From Amaurobius ferox (lineage: Eukaryota > Arthropoda > Arachnida > Araneae > Amaurobiidae), in contig OX578145.1 in assembly GCA_951213105.1 (NCBI GenBank), forward strand, positions 13,885,923-13,949,922: a DNA stretch of 64,000 nucleotides. The letters are read 5' to 3'. Position numbers and translations under genes: made by a program. Positions 25,208 through 38,003 of this stretch are shown piece by piece. How positions within the stretch are numbered: position 1 is the first letter of the stretch; every line of letters begins with the position of its first letter. Under the pieces are notes generated by a model. That model made no database searches. It worked only from the letters and a program-made list of their open reading frames with translations, and was not told where the DNA came from.

Positions 25208-28200
25208 CAGGGCCGATCTTAGCAGGTGTGCAGCGCGTGCACCGCACGCGGGCGGCCAAAACAAGGGGCGGCCGCATATAGTTCTATCAATCAAGCAAAA
25301 TTTTTTAAAACTTATAATAAGTCGAATAAGTATGCTGAATTTTAAATAGTTATTGAAAAATCAAAATAAGTCCCATAGTTTAAGAAAAATAGAATGTTAG
25401 TGTACAGTGTGTTGGTCCATTGCCCATTAATGTCTACTCTTTACACACATCCTTCATTTGATAGCGAAATTCGGGGCAGAGCTGGTAATACAGCATAGAA
25501 AAGGATACCAAATTTTAAATTTCTATTTAAAAATATAACCAAGGGGCATATTTTTGAGACGCCTAAGGATGTTTCGTTCCACTGTGCGGCGGCTTATTTA
25601 TGTATACCACGGTCGGCACGCGGCTCGCAGATCAATGGTCAAAAGAAACTTTATTTTAGCGGTCTCCTTTGTAAATTAGAACTGGATTATTTCGGCAAAG
25701 TTAACACTTTCGCGAAGGCGACATTCCGGAACTGCGGCGGCCCAAAGGACGGAGCGCTTCTTTTTCGAACTGTTCCTAGGAGACGGCAATTTTATTGCGC
25801 TAAGCCTAACTCTCGAAAAAAATTCACTAAAAATCACCCGTTCAACACAGCATTCTACTATTTTCAGGAATAAAGGAAATTCTTATTTTCTATTTGATGC
25901 ATAATTTTCTTTCAAATTTTCTTTTATCAAAATATTAAAAATTTTTGCGTATTAAGAATAACTTACCTTGAATAAAATAGTTGTCAGTTAATCAGGAGTG
26001 TATATAGATTTAAATCAGTTATCAGGAGTGTATACAGATTTAAATTTTGAAACTAATGCATCTAAAACGGGTTTCAATTTATCTAGTTTTTAGGCATTAC
26101 TATCAAGAGTAAGATGAAGGTAACGTAATATTCTTGGCCTAACATTTTAACGAAAAAAATATTGATTTATTGGTAGAACATGGTCCCAAAGAAGTAGCAA
26201 ATTTTAAATTTCCGGTCGATGAGAGTGGCAGAAAATTTAGCTGTTCATATTATAACAAAACTTTAGTGAACGGGGAGAAAATAAATCGCGCGTGGCTCTG
26301 ATATTCCATAAAACTAAATCGTATTTTTTGTTTTGCATGTAAATTGTTTGGTAAAGATAGTTCAATACAACTTGTAAGTACTGGCTTTTCTAATTGGCGT
26401 CATTGTTCGGATTACCTTAATAAGCATTGAAAACACTCTAAATCACGTAAACTCTTATAAGATCGAGGTGCGAAATAAAGACGAGGCTGGAAAATAATTG
26501 TACTATTGACGCGGAACAACAAAATGTTTACAATCGAGAGAAAAAGCGATGGCGCGCCATCACTGAAAGAATGATTGCTGTAGTACAATTTTTAGCCAGT
26601 CAAAATTTGGCATTCAGAGGAACTAGTACGAAGTTGTATCATAGAGATAATGGTAATTTTTTAAAGGCTGTGGAGATGTTGGCCAAATTTGATCCAGCTA
26701 TTTCAGAACACCTTAATAATGTCGGGAAATACAAAGATAACAAATCACGTATTCCACACTACTTAGGGCAGCATTTTCAAAATGAAATAATTAATATTTT
26801 AGCCGAATCTATTCGTAATGAGATAACACGCATTGTCAAAAAAGCCACATATTACACTATAATTCTCGACTCTACACCAGATATTAGCCACACAGAACAA
26901 ATAATGTTTGTAATTAGATGTGTGAACACTACTGATGGTAAGGTAGATATTTTATAATTTTTTCTAGGATTTTTTCCAGTAACTAATACCACTGGAGAAG
27001 GTCTGTGCAATTTTCTATTGGAGAAGCTATTACCTAGTCTGCAGCTCGAAGTTAAAGATATACGGGGTCAGGGCTACAACAATGGATCGAACATGAAGGG
27101 GGAAAATATAGAGCTTCAGAAACGGATTCTCGATATCAATCCTAGAGCATTATACGTGCCGTGTGCGGCTCATACATTAAATCTCGTCGTTAATGACGCT
27201 GCCAGCTCCAGTGGTGAAATTTCTGGGTTTTTTTATATGGTACAAGAGGTATATAATTACTTTTCTGCGTCCTCATATCGATGGGATTTACTAAAAAAAT
27301 ACGTGAAAAGTCTAACTTTAAAACCATTAAGTGAAACAAGGTGGGAAAGTCGTATCAATACTATTAGACCTCTAAAACAAGACCTAAAAAACATTATTAC
27401 CGCATTAAATGCCTTAATTGAAGATACCTAAAGATAATTAAAAGTCTTGAAACATTTAAATTTTTGTGTTGAATTTTAATTTGGGATGATTTATTATCAA
27501 GAATTAATGTATTGAGTAAAATGCTCCAAAATCCTAAATTAAACATCGCGGAATGCATTGAAGGCTTAGATAATCTTAAAAAATATTTAGTTTCCCAAAG
27601 ATCTGACGATAATTTTAAACTATTTGTCGATTCAGCAACAACATTTGCTAGAGATTTAGGTATTGATCCCGAATTTCCCATGTCGAAGCTCAGGTAAAAG
27701 GTCCATTTATTTGATTACGAGGGCAGTGATGAACCAGTTTCAAATCCCTTCCAGCAATTCAAGACTGCTTTCTATTTTGCAATTCTTGATCACGCGATCT
27801 CTTCGGTAAATGAAAGATTTACCTTATTATCTGAGTGCCATTCAATATTCTGCGTTCTGTATGAGTTTCACAACATTTCTAATGATGATCTCATGAAAGC
27901 CTGCATGGACTTAGATATTCATTTACAGGTACAGGAGGAAGGAAGTATTGTGAAAGATATAGACAGTATACAACTCTTTAATGAAATAACTTGATTCAAA
28001 GATATTTTTCCAGGTAAAAGACAGCCAATTGAGATATTAGAAATTATAGTCAAAAATGAACTCATTCCCTGTTTTCCAAATTTTGCTCTAGCAATAAGAA
28101 ATTTTTAATTTTTTAACCTTACCTGTTTCTGTGGCTGCAGGTGAAAGAAGTTTCAGTAAATTAAAAATTATTAAAAATTACTTGAGAAATAATATGACAG

Positions 28201-28730
28201 AAGAAAGGCTTTCAGATTTGGGCATCATCTCTATTCAATCCAAAATCTCTGAAAAAATTGGTTTCACCGAAATTATTGAAAAATTTTCTTCTCAGAAAGC
28301 CAGAAAAGTTATTTTATAGTTAATTATTAGGTAGTCTTTGTACTAGAAGGACTGATTTATATACTTTTCGTTTCACGAGATTTATGCTTTAGTACTTTTT
28401 TTTATTAGATTATATTTTCTGAGTAAATACTGTTGTTTTGCATTTCTAATTATAAAATGTCTATTTTTATTTCAAAGGTAATATTTTTGTTTGTTTATAA
28501 TTTTGTTAAAGTATTTTGTCGCTATTATAACCTATTAGCTGGCCAAAAAATAAAGTTTTGCACTTCAAATTTTATTTGCATTTTTATAAATGTTTTACTT
28601 TTTACTCTTATACAGATAGATGATTTTATAACGTCAACGTTAAGTATTAGTCAAAATATGAAAAATTCTCTAGAGGGGCGGCACATTAGGTCTTTGCACG
28701 CGGGCGGCCGACACCCTAGGATCGGCCCTG
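25208..28730 (+). mobile_element. hAT-superfamily DNA transposon, complete ends, dead gene
   Basis: Terminal inverted repeats: CAGGGCCGATCTTAG at the left end, and CAGGGCCGATCCTAG read inward from the right end (one mismatch in 15). Both ends are followed inward by GC-rich sequence containing GCACGCGGGCGGCC. Perfect 8-bp duplications ACTATAAG flank the 3,523-bp element. The interior encodes a transposase with a TTF-type zinc finger, an RNase H-like core and a hAT dimerisation domain, in the same strand order as an autonomous element. The gene has several stops and frameshifts, so the copy can only move if helped in trans. Confidence 0.95.
26161..28319 (+). pseudogene. hAT transposase (ZMYM1-like, TTF zinc finger), broken
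   Basis: Domains in order. First, a TTF-type zinc finger at about 26190-26450 (NFKFPVDESGRKFSCSYY, then RIFCFACKLFG and FSNWRHCSDYLNKH) with two stops. After a frameshift comes the catalytic core from about 26480, with LASQNLAFRG and IILDSTPDISHTEQIM, where the first Asp is kept. Then an in-frame stop and RGQGYNNGSNMKGE; related proteins read GYDNG here, so the second catalytic Asp has become Asn (AAC for GAC). SETRWESRI keeps the Glu region. Further frameshifts follow near 27430 and 28110. The C-terminal dimerisation block AAGERSFSKLKIIKNYLR is at 28131-28200, ending at a stop at 28317-28319. The intact protein would excise and insert hAT DNA in the nucleus. Upstream neighbours in the element are only untranslated sequence. 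Confidence 0.93.
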
Positions 28731-28738
28731 ACTATAAG
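28731..28738. repeat. Right 8-bp target-site duplication of the hAT element
   Basis: ACTATAAG, identical to the left flank at 25200-25207. Confidence 0.93.
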
Positions 28739-29274
28739 TAAAAGAAAGAAACACTGAGCCATCGAACTGTTCAATAAAAAGTTAAGTTTCTAGATCAAAA
28801 ATCTGTTTATATAAAGCTCTTATAGTTTTAGAGTAGAAAATTAAAAATCTCCTGTTCAAGAAAATTAACCAAATAACTTCAGTAGGAGTTCGCTGTCTAT
28901 TCTTTAAAAAAATATGTGGTTCGAAAACATTACCAAGCGCACGAACTTACAGAAATATTTTCATTCTTAAAAAGAAAAATAAATCTATTCATATGTCAGA
29001 TATTTACCAAGCAAATGAAAAGCTAACTTTAACATGAATGAAGAGACGGGTGTAGGTGAGTTTTGTGCTTCTAAGATCACATGACTGAAATTGTCAGACA
29101 GTTAAGAAGGTCCATGGACGACGCACCCCAAACAGTGTAATAAGCATTCCGACATTTGGAAGTGGGTTATTTGTTTCTTTTTATAAAATGAGATGAAATT
29201 CAATTTCAAATAATTAAGCTGGATATGTTACAAGTAAAATAATATCGACACATATAAAAATTATCCCAACATCG
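28739..29274. other. AT-rich DNA, no gene seen
   Basis: No element or gene recognised. Confidence 0.45.
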
Positions 29275-29480
29275 AATTTTTAAAATATGCGACATTTACT
29301 TGCAATGTTTTAATTATATAAATTGTTAGTTTGTTTGAGCACCACACCGTGGGATCAACACACTTTCCCACTTCTGTGATATCTTCTGATTACACAATCG
29401 GTGTCTCATCAAGATGTCATCCTTCCTTCCCTCTTATGCCGGAGGCCATGGATTCAATGAAGCTTTCGAAATAAGTAAGG
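29275..29480 (+). repeat. Dispersed repeat, partner at 23385-23610
   Basis: Second copy of the repeat described at 23385. The two copies lie on either side of the hAT element. Confidence 0.7.
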
Positions 29481-30262
29481 CCTGCGCATCTGTTTTAATG
29501 ACGGCATTAGGCAAGATAGCATAGATCCATTAGAAAATGTACCCGATGTCGCCCGGGAGTTAAAACAGGAATGCATTGAATTTGATAATCTAAAATAATA
29601 ACAAAGAAACATAAATTTTATTCATACAATCTGTGTACACAAGTGATACGACCCCACGCCTAAATTATGCCCTCCGATGCCATGCGACTACGCATAAAAA
29701 AAATTCAAAAGGAAATTATTTTCAAGGAAAGAAGGTTTTAAACTTTGCTCGGCCGTCGAAATGTAGTAGGAAAACGCGCGGCATCGAAAATCTTACAGGT
29801 TCGCTCATTTAAAATATCACCGAAAATGAAATTAAGAATGAAGTCAAAAAAAATCTTAGAATGTGAAGATACACACGAAACTTTTTTTTGTCAAACAATA
29901 GAATTGTGCTAATCTTACTTTTTCGGACGCGCCCAAATGAAAACCAAATTACCTAAAGAATGCAAATTTCGAAGTATATTTTACAAACATAAATATAAAG
30001 GAATTATCGGATAAGATGCGGTTAACACACAGTTGGACAGGACGGTCATCGACCTTTTTCGATGACTTCAAGGTAGAAAGTCAGTAGTATTCTTTTCGGT
30101 CACAAAGAAACCGATTTATGTAAAAACCGCGAATATCGCTCAAAATCCTGCTAAAACACAAAGTACCCAAAACGCGAAGTCGAAGAAAAGATATTACGAA
30201 GGTGCACCTTATGATGTATCTGTGTACCAAGTTTCTTGCCGCTCAAAGTCCGCTGCAGGCCG

Positions 30263-30307
<45 letters not shown>

Positions 30308-31354
30308 AGACATATTTTTTTATTATGTAAGATATCATATTCTTGAAAGTAAACAAAATTTGTTAGTGAGTTTAAGAAATGTATATTTTATTTCTCAAAG
30401 ACATTAAAATGAATCGCACAGCATCATTAGTTATTTATAAAGCAAATATTGCTTTATGATCTATATCTTGATAAAAATCTGCTTTATGTTTCATGTGAAA
30501 GAAATATATTTGAAACAAAGCACTGTCTTCGATCTGAGTTTTACAAAAACCTCAAAGATTGTTTAACTTTCCTTAAATATATAATTAACTTCTCATACTC
30601 GTATCTCAGAAATATAATCGATTTGTTACTTTTTTTAAATATATAATACATTTAAACGGGAAGTATATAGATCAGCATTTAAACTGCTTATCAGTGATAG
30701 ATTTAATCAATATGTAAATTTCAGAGCATGAATAAATCATTTCCTTAAATGATTTATATGTATGTTTGTACATTAATGTGTTTATGTAAGGTCGTTATAC
30801 TTGATATGCCTGTAATTAATATTGATGTTAGAGAGATATTAATTTCCAATTGACATATATATTTAATTCTATTGACACTGATATTCAATTTCAGTGATAC
30901 AGCTATTGAATTCTAATGACACAGACATTCAATTCTATATCATTTTAAAAAATATGAATTATAGAGACTAACCTAAATAACTTTAGCGGAAATTTAGAAC
31001 ATTTTTTCAGCATTTATGTACTGGTATAACACATTCTAGAAAAATCACCATGTATCTAAATTCCATTAGTAAATCTTACTGCCACGCCAATTGTGTAATG
31101 AGAAGAGGAAAATTAGATTCAAGAAGCTAATTTCTGCTATTAAAACATAACTCTAAGCTTCAGAATTTTAGAATTATATAAAACCTGGCAAAAAGTAAAG
31201 AAAAAACTTAGATGTTGGAAACATGGTATTTTTTTTTTCAAATTATTTATTTCATTCAAAGAAATTCTTCATTCTATTCAAAACAAAATTTGACTCAACC
31301 AGAATTTGTTCAGCCATTCTTAAAAAAAAAAAAAAAAACTGGATCAATTCGGCT
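29481..31354. other. AT-rich DNA with simple repeats
   Basis: 29530-29600 resembles 7580-7650. A (CG)n/(CA)n tract lies at about 30258-30305, after a motif TGTGTACCAAGTTTCTTGC that probably belongs to an unidentified repeat. A run of A lies at about 31322-31340. No gene supported. Confidence 0.4.
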
Positions 31355-31700
31355 GTACCTCCATTTAATCAATTACTCAGCATGTGTTTGAACGGCGGGT
31401 TGTCCCACCCACCGTCTGGTACAGCCATTTAATCTGCCAATGAATGGAACGAAGCGAAAATAAAACATGCTTATCTTGTGTTCACATAACAGACAAGACA
31501 TCAGGTTCCATTATTAGCAAATCGGATTTTTTTGGATAAAAATCGTTAAATATTTATCTTAAAAGGAAAACCATTAAATTTTTAATAGGTAAATGGATTT
31601 AATAGTGGTTATTGGAAAAATATTGGCAATGCACTTTTTGCATTTTCAGTAACTGTGTATACTGTGTATAACCAAACAGACTTTTACATGTTCCGTTTGT
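31355..31700 (+). repeat. Duplicated segment, partner at 34200-34520
   Basis: TACTCAGCATGTGTTTGAACG, GTCCCACCCAC and GCCATTTAATCT(G/T)CCAATG are shared in the same order and orientation by both segments. Weaker similarity runs on to a TGCATT...TTGCA block. The two segments flank the minisatellite and (TA)n region between them. Confidence 0.75.
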
Positions 31701-31785
31701 AAATGAAAGTACGAACTACCAAGAAAAATAAATGTTATACTAATAAGTAAGTTTACAGCAGTGTATATTAGGCGCATTATTTAGT

Positions 31786-32095
31786 GATGTATCGATACTG
31801 TACCAATACCACTTCTCATTGTATCGATATTGTATCAATACCACTTCTCATTGTATCTATATTGTATCAATACCAATTCTCATTGTATCGGTATTGTATA
31901 AATACCACTTTTTATAGGATTGATATTGCATCAATTTCGCGTCTCATTATATCAATAATGTATCAATATCACTTTTCATTTTATTGATACTCTATCGATA
32001 CCACTTATTTTTGAACCAATAATGTATAATTACCACTTCCCATTGTATCAATATTGCATCAAAACCACTTCTCATTGTATCAATACTGTATCGTA
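31786..32095. repeat. Minisatellite, about 32-bp unit
   Basis: About nine units of the form TATTGTATCAATACCACTTC plus TCATTGTATCGA. A related degenerate unit reappears near 32355-32400. Confidence 0.92.
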
Positions 32096-32660
32096 CTGAC
32101 GTCATTAATGTACTTATATAGATAATTATATTTTGTGAATTAAAAATTTCACAATTTTAATGCCGGAAAATACGTAGATGAAGTCAAATCCTTATTTATA
32201 TGATTCTATTTAAACAAACTAATAAATGAAACACAATTGCAGAGAATAATGGTTGTGAGATAAATTGATTAACAAAATGGTATAAACACAGTATAAAACC
32301 GTATATCTCACTAAAATGTGGCTGGGCTTGATCTAAATATGCAAAAACGTATTGTTATTGTATCAAAACCACTCCTCGTTGCTTCTATACTGTACCATAT
32401 CGATGTTATCAATATTCTTACTTAGATGATTAAATTTTCGGCACTTTAAGTTTAACAATTTTAAAGTCGAAATATACAAAGATGAAGTTAAAAAACTTTC
32501 AGTAAAATGTTTATTGCTTACAAACTAATAATTGCAACGTTCAATTTTAAAGAATAATGATTATAACATTAATTGATTAACAAGATTGGTATAAATACTG
32601 TAGAATCCAGTAATTTCTGATTCAAACATGTTTGGGCGTGATTTAAATACGCAAATCCTG
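32090..32660. repeat. About 300-bp tandem duplication
   Basis: 32100-32355 and 32400-32660 share blocks in order: TTCACAATTTTAATGCCG / TTAACAATTTTAAAGTCG, ACAAACTAATAA, GATTAACAA and GGGC(T/G)TGAT(C/T)TAAATA. Each unit is preceded by the TGTATCA-type minisatellite. Confidence 0.75.
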
Positions 32661-32934
32661 CAATCATTCAGTGATGTAATAATCTACAAAACAATTACTA
32701 TTAATTCACAATTTTTATTCGTACAATTACTCGATTACTCGATATTCATACAATTACTCGATTAAATTTTTAACGAAAGAGATGCCGCATTTTTTGCATT
32801 TTTGTATTAACCTCGCCTAGAAAAGAAGAAATGAAGTTGGAACTTCATACGTTAAAACTGAAACTATTTGTTTGAGAATCTGTAAGTATAGAAATGATAA
32901 ATATGAAATAAGTATAATGAAATGTGTATATATA

Positions 32935-32956
32935 TACATATATGTATATATATATA

Positions 32957-33000
<44 letters not shown>

Positions 33001-33007
33001 TATATAC
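32935..33007. repeat. (TA)n microsatellite
   Basis: TA-rich tract with scattered C/G substitutions. The element that follows starts inside it. Confidence 0.95.
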
Positions 33008-33400
33008 AGGGTGACACAAAAGCATTGATCTCGGCTTTTATTCCTTAAATATTGATCTTAGACATATATAATAAATTACAAAGTTGCGTAAGAAAAGGTA
33101 CATTATTTTATGAAATCGATAAAAATTTTCTAGGGAATTTGAAAAAATACAAAATTTCAGCATTTTATCATAAAAATTCCCAGAGATATGAAAAGACAAA
33201 AATTCTGACTTAACCACTTTTCGATGCGTCGACATGGGTTCTCAGAGGGGAAAAGTCATGTCGGATCGCGTTTCAGGGGTCATACACAAATTACGCAGCA
33301 AAGCAATGATTACATAAAATAAATAATAATTTTGCTATTTATTGGTACAAAATTATCTACACTGGGTAGAAATAATAACTTTACACAATGTACTTGGTAC
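33008..33400 (+). mobile_element. Inverted-repeat element, partial copy (family M2)
   Basis: It starts CAGGGTGACACAAAAGC directly after (TA)n, as expected for a Tc1/mariner-type end with a TA target. It shares TTAGACATATATAATAAATTA, ATCGATAAAAATTTTC and later blocks with the larger foldback at 62801-63592. The central part of that foldback is missing here. Confidence 0.75.
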
Positions 33401-33500
33401 AATGTACTTGCATGTACACAATGTACTTGTATGTAAATGTACTTGTATATACACAATGTACTTGTATGTACACAATGTACTTGTATGTAAATGTACTTGG
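33383..33500. repeat. Minisatellite of AATGTACTTGTATGTACAC type
   Basis: Six or more units with a 15-21-bp period, beginning inside the end of the family M2 copy. Confidence 0.9.
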
Positions 33501-33574
33501 AAGGGCTGCATCGGGTCTTAGTGTATATTTTCTGTAGACTGTTTAAGGAGACTTCGATAAGTTTGTAAATTTGG

Positions 33575-33576
<2 letters not shown>

Positions 33577-33607
<31 letters not shown>

Positions 33608-33642
33608 GATATGTATATATTTATATATATATATATATATAG

Positions 33643-33711
<69 letters not shown>

Positions 33712-33762
33712 TATAGATATGTAGATATATATATATATATATATATATAGATATAGATATGT

Positions 33763-33831
<69 letters not shown>

Positions 33832-33900
33832 GATATGTAGATATATATATATATATATATAGATATGTAGATATATATATATATATATATACAGATATGT

Positions 33901-33933
<33 letters not shown>

Positions 33934-33974
33934 TATGTAGATATATATATATATATATAGATATGTAGATATGT

Positions 33975-34029
<55 letters not shown>

Positions 34030-34106
34030 GATATGTAGATATGTAGATATATATATATATGTAGATATGTAGATATTTATATATATATATATATATATAT
34101 ACATAC
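33577..34106. repeat. Compound (TA)n / TAGATATG microsatellite
   Basis: About 530 bp of TA repeats with regularly interspersed GATATGTAGATA variants. Long open frames on the minus strand are purely Tyr/Ile/Ser/Thr and are products of the repeat, not genes. Confidence 0.97.
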
Positions 34107-34199
34107 ATACATATGTATAAATATTTATCTGTATTTACGGTTTAGTTAACTTTTAAAAACAATTCTTACTATTTGTAAGAGTAAGACATACGGATTCCA

Positions 34200-34520
34200 T
34201 TGTATTTCCTTTTAATTTACTACTCAGCATGTGTTTGAACGACCTGTCGTCCCACCCACTGTCTTGTGTAGCCATTTAATCTTCCAATGTCTGGAAGGAA
34301 ACAGAAAAACAACGGGTTTTGTCTTACTTCGGGTTAACACACAAGACATCACATCTAATTAATTTGAAATGCACTTCTAGGAAGAAAAGATACATTTATT
34401 TTTTTTTCTTGTTGAAAAGCAGGAAAATTTAGAAGCGGCACTGCATGGCATAATTATTCACTTAACAAGCTAAACTATAATGCATTCTTTGCAATTTTAA
34501 ATAACAGCAGTAAATACGCA
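34200..34520 (+). repeat. Duplicated segment, partner at 31355-31700
   Basis: Second copy of the segment described at 31355, more diverged after about 34290. Confidence 0.75.
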
Positions 34521-34768
34521 GAATCAAAATATATGTACAAAAAAAATATATATTTTGAAATATATTTTATAGGTTAATCATGTATCAAAAAAGTCGCCGC
34601 ATGATAACTATCACAGATAATGCAAAATTCGACCGTGTAGTTGTAAATTGAAAATTCAATAACATATGATCCAGTACTACTGAAATGATTTTATTTAATT
34701 CCTCAGAAATAGAGGGGAAGAAATATCAAGTTAAATCAAGCATGCAGTGATTGCATAATAAAAAAAAA

Positions 34769-35562
34769 TCTGGTATGGGCAGCACACGACTCTTCAAATT
34801 CACTTCCTCTTTATTTATATTCCTCTTTTTTCTTTAATAATTCATTAAATTGAGTTTAATTGCACAAAATGTCACTGAATTTGTACTTTTGTTTAATTTT
34901 CGTTTATATTTGATAACTAGACATATTTTCAAAGATGGCGTAACAAACATGCGAATAAACTAAAATATCTCGAGAAATGTTAATCCTAGATCAGTATTGT
35001 TGGTTATAATCCTTTCATTCGAATACTTTACGTATAAAATAATCATTTAATTGATACATTGATTTAATTGATACATTTATTCCAGATTTCGATGATTTTT
35101 GCAGACCATTTCGCAAAAATGGTATGTACTATTTTTCCGAATCGAACCCAAATATAATTAGCACTAGGGTAACCCACAAGCGATTTATCCACCATATTTT
35201 GTGAAATGCGGTCAATTAGTTTTTTTTGTTAGAGTTGATACATGCGATTTTTGAGGGACATTTCGCAAAAGAAAGCAGATTCTTTTATCACGAATTGTGG
35301 AAAAATCTAAATCAGAACCAAGGTCACCTACAAGTGCTTTACCTATAAATGTTTTATGAAATTCTGTTCATTAGTTTTTGAGTTAAAGTTTATACATACT
35401 TTGCACATACAGGAACACAGAGACACAGACGTCACACGAAAAACAGATTTTTTGTGTTCTAGAAGTCCCAAAACGGGGGCAAATCCGTCAAAAATTCAAG
35501 TGGGCAATTTTCGACGCAATTTCAATACTATCCTTATACATTACTATGTATTGCAGGGAAAT
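34769..35562 (+). mobile_element. Family H relative, diverged copy
   Basis: It starts TCTGGTATGGGCAGCACACGAC, matching the TCTGATGTGGGCAACACATG end of family H, and ends with TATCCTTATACATTACTATGTA, a decayed form of the terminal hairpin. The interior differs from copies A-C, so it may belong to a sister subfamily with shared ends. Confidence 0.6.
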
Positions 35563-36169
35563 TAATGGCGACATAGTGATATTATTAAAAAATAATCTTA
35601 TATGATAGTCATATGAATTTTTATACAATGATAAGCCATTATGCTTTAAATTTAATCAAATTTATTTGATACGAATCCCTAAAAAGTGAAGTAATAAAAT
35701 AATGATAAAGCTACAAAAATAATATGTGTACTTTATGATTAAAAGTATGCATTTCAGCATAATTTTACACAGACTTAAATAGTTTCATCGCAAATGTTTT
35801 CATATGAAGTTTTATAAAGCAGTCTTCCATGCAATTAATTTCTATTCGTGAACAAAATAAATAGCAAAACGAAATATGTTTAATGTTGACAAAACGGTTT
35901 AAAGTAGCATATTAACATATCGTTAAAGTATATTATTGGAAATGCTTCCATGAGTGATTTCATTTGATTTTGATTATAATGGAAAATCGGGTAGCAATGT
36001 ATTCCGATGTTCCTTTATGTGTATAAATTTATTGTCTATAGAATAATACCTGTGCTGAATTAACCAGAAAGAGTTATTCAGATATGTAAAATGGTAGAAA
36101 TATGATAGTTTGTTAATTTCGTGACATATTGCGTAACCGGTAACTAATCTTTGAAAATTTTTAAGTTTT

Positions 36170-37875
36170 GATATAAGCTATATACAATCACCATTGTTCT
36201 GAAAATTATTGTTGTTGTTACGGTAAACATTACTTTAGAAAATTTAAATATTGGCCATTTTCTATTATCGTTGTTCCTGGAATTATTAATTTTACAGTAT
36301 ATAATGCCTTTAAAATTTTAAAATTCGAACATAGGCTATATGATATCACCCCTGTTCTTGGTGTTAGTAATGTTTTTTTTATAGTAGCTATTTTGAAAAT
36401 TTTTAACTTCTATTATAGGGTATATCCTATACCTGTTATGGGACTTTATTATTTTTACAGTAAACATTAAGATTTAAAATTCGAATATAGACTTTATACT
36501 GTCATTGTTTTAAAGTGAATTATTATTGTTTCTGCAACAGATAATGTTTTGAAAATTTTAAAACTCAAAGGTAGCCTATATACTATTCACATTGTTCCGG
36601 AAATTATTATTCCTTTTACGGTAAATATGAAACAAGGAGACAATTATGCAGTTTGATGTTTACATAGAAACAAAGCGAAGACTTTTAGGAACTTTAAGAC
36701 AGTCATGGCCCGGAAGGTCATGATCCCAATAAATTCAAGTCACACAAATTGTATTTGTGGTTGGGGCAAAGATATCTTAGAGCCAAGACTTGAAACAAGC
36801 TGCAATGGAGACTAAAGGAGCCAGTGATGCGAAGTTGCAACATCGCACTAAGGAGCCTCCAATGAGAGCAAGGAGGGCGTATTTGGACCTCAGGTCAAAT
36901 GATGTGGCCACAAAGAGAAAAAGTCAATGAATAGATATATTGGAATAAAAATTCAAGAAGTGTAAGTCATAAACAAAGATTATCCAAAAACGATGAGAGA
37001 GAGAGGTCGTGATGATTTTAGAAGTAGAGTTAAGAGAGTGAGTCATTATTTTGAGCAGTGAAAATGTTTTAGAAAAAGACAAAACTGACTCCAAATGCCA
37101 GAAAAGAAGCGTCAAAAATTCTATTCATGCTGGTCAACAGACCTGAGATACAAAGGTATGTGACTGTTTGCGTATATATTAGATCAATTATTAATCTTTG
37201 GAATAATATAAGTGTTCAAATGACCTGTTCTCACACGTTGCTTTTCTCCTCTTTAAATGTTTATTTAAATTAATGTAATTTTAAGTATAACAACAATAGG
37301 TGTGAATAAATAATATTTATTTTAAAAGTTAAAATTGTGGATTTTAATGTGTAGATTTTTCAATTAATGATAATAGCAAGAAACTCATTCAAGGAAGTAA
37401 TGGTAGGTTATTGCGGGGTTTCAACTCGCAATAACCCACCACTGCGAGTTGAAACCCCGCAAAATCACTACAGTAAATAATATATAATACTTACAGTATA
37501 CAGACTACATTCAAATTCAAAAATTTGAATATAGTCTGTATACTGTCACTATTGTTCCGTATGGATATTATTATTCTTCTGAAAACATGTGTTAAACATT
37601 TTAAAATTAAAATAGACTATTTACTATCACCATTTTTCAGGGAATTATTACTATTTTCACTGTAAATAATGATTCAAAATTTTAAAATTCCAATATGAAA
37701 TATATTCTATTCCAATATTTCCTGGATTTATTATTGGTTTTACATTAAACAATGCAAGATGCAAACTTCAAAATATGCCATACAGACTATACACTATCTC
37801 CATTGCTCCTGTAATTATTACAGTTTTATAGTAAATGATACTTTGAAAATGTTAAAATTCGAATACATCCAGCTC
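36170..37875. repeat. About 82-bp tandem array interrupted by 0.9 kb
   Basis: Degenerate units of the form ATAGACTATATACTATCACC + ATTGTTCCGGAATTATTATT + TTTACAGTAAATAATG + TTGAAAATTTTAAAATTCGA. About six units lie at 36170-36635 and four at 37500-37875. The block 36640-37490 does not fit the unit and looks like an insertion. It includes the hairpin at 37411-37462. Confidence 0.8.
37411..37462. repeat. Perfect 20-bp inverted repeat
   Basis: TTGCGGGGTTTCAACTCGCA (37411-37430) and its exact reverse complement (37443-37462) are separated by 12 nt. The loop can pair instead with the sequence just upstream (TGGTAGGTTAT against ATAACCCACCA, one mismatch), giving two competing hairpins. Confidence 0.9.
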
Positions 37876-38003
37876 TAATGATGCAAGTTTCTATACATTG
37901 TAACAGTACGCATCACACACCTTATTCTTCATACACAACTCTGGTAGTTTAGGCCGCAACGTGCGCCGCACTTGATTAAGTGGGTGACAAGAAAATGTAA
38001 TTT

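Noticed and set aside
33310..34108. Long minus-strand open frames (264 and 196 codons)
   Set aside because: They are translations of TA repeats (alternating Tyr/Ile with Ser/Thr). The same holds for frames at 596-790, 51337-51714, 58243-58655 and 63540-63970.
36170..37875. CRISPR array
   Set aside because: Repeats are contiguous and degenerate with no unique spacers, and the DNA is eukaryotic. The same applies to all other tandem arrays here.
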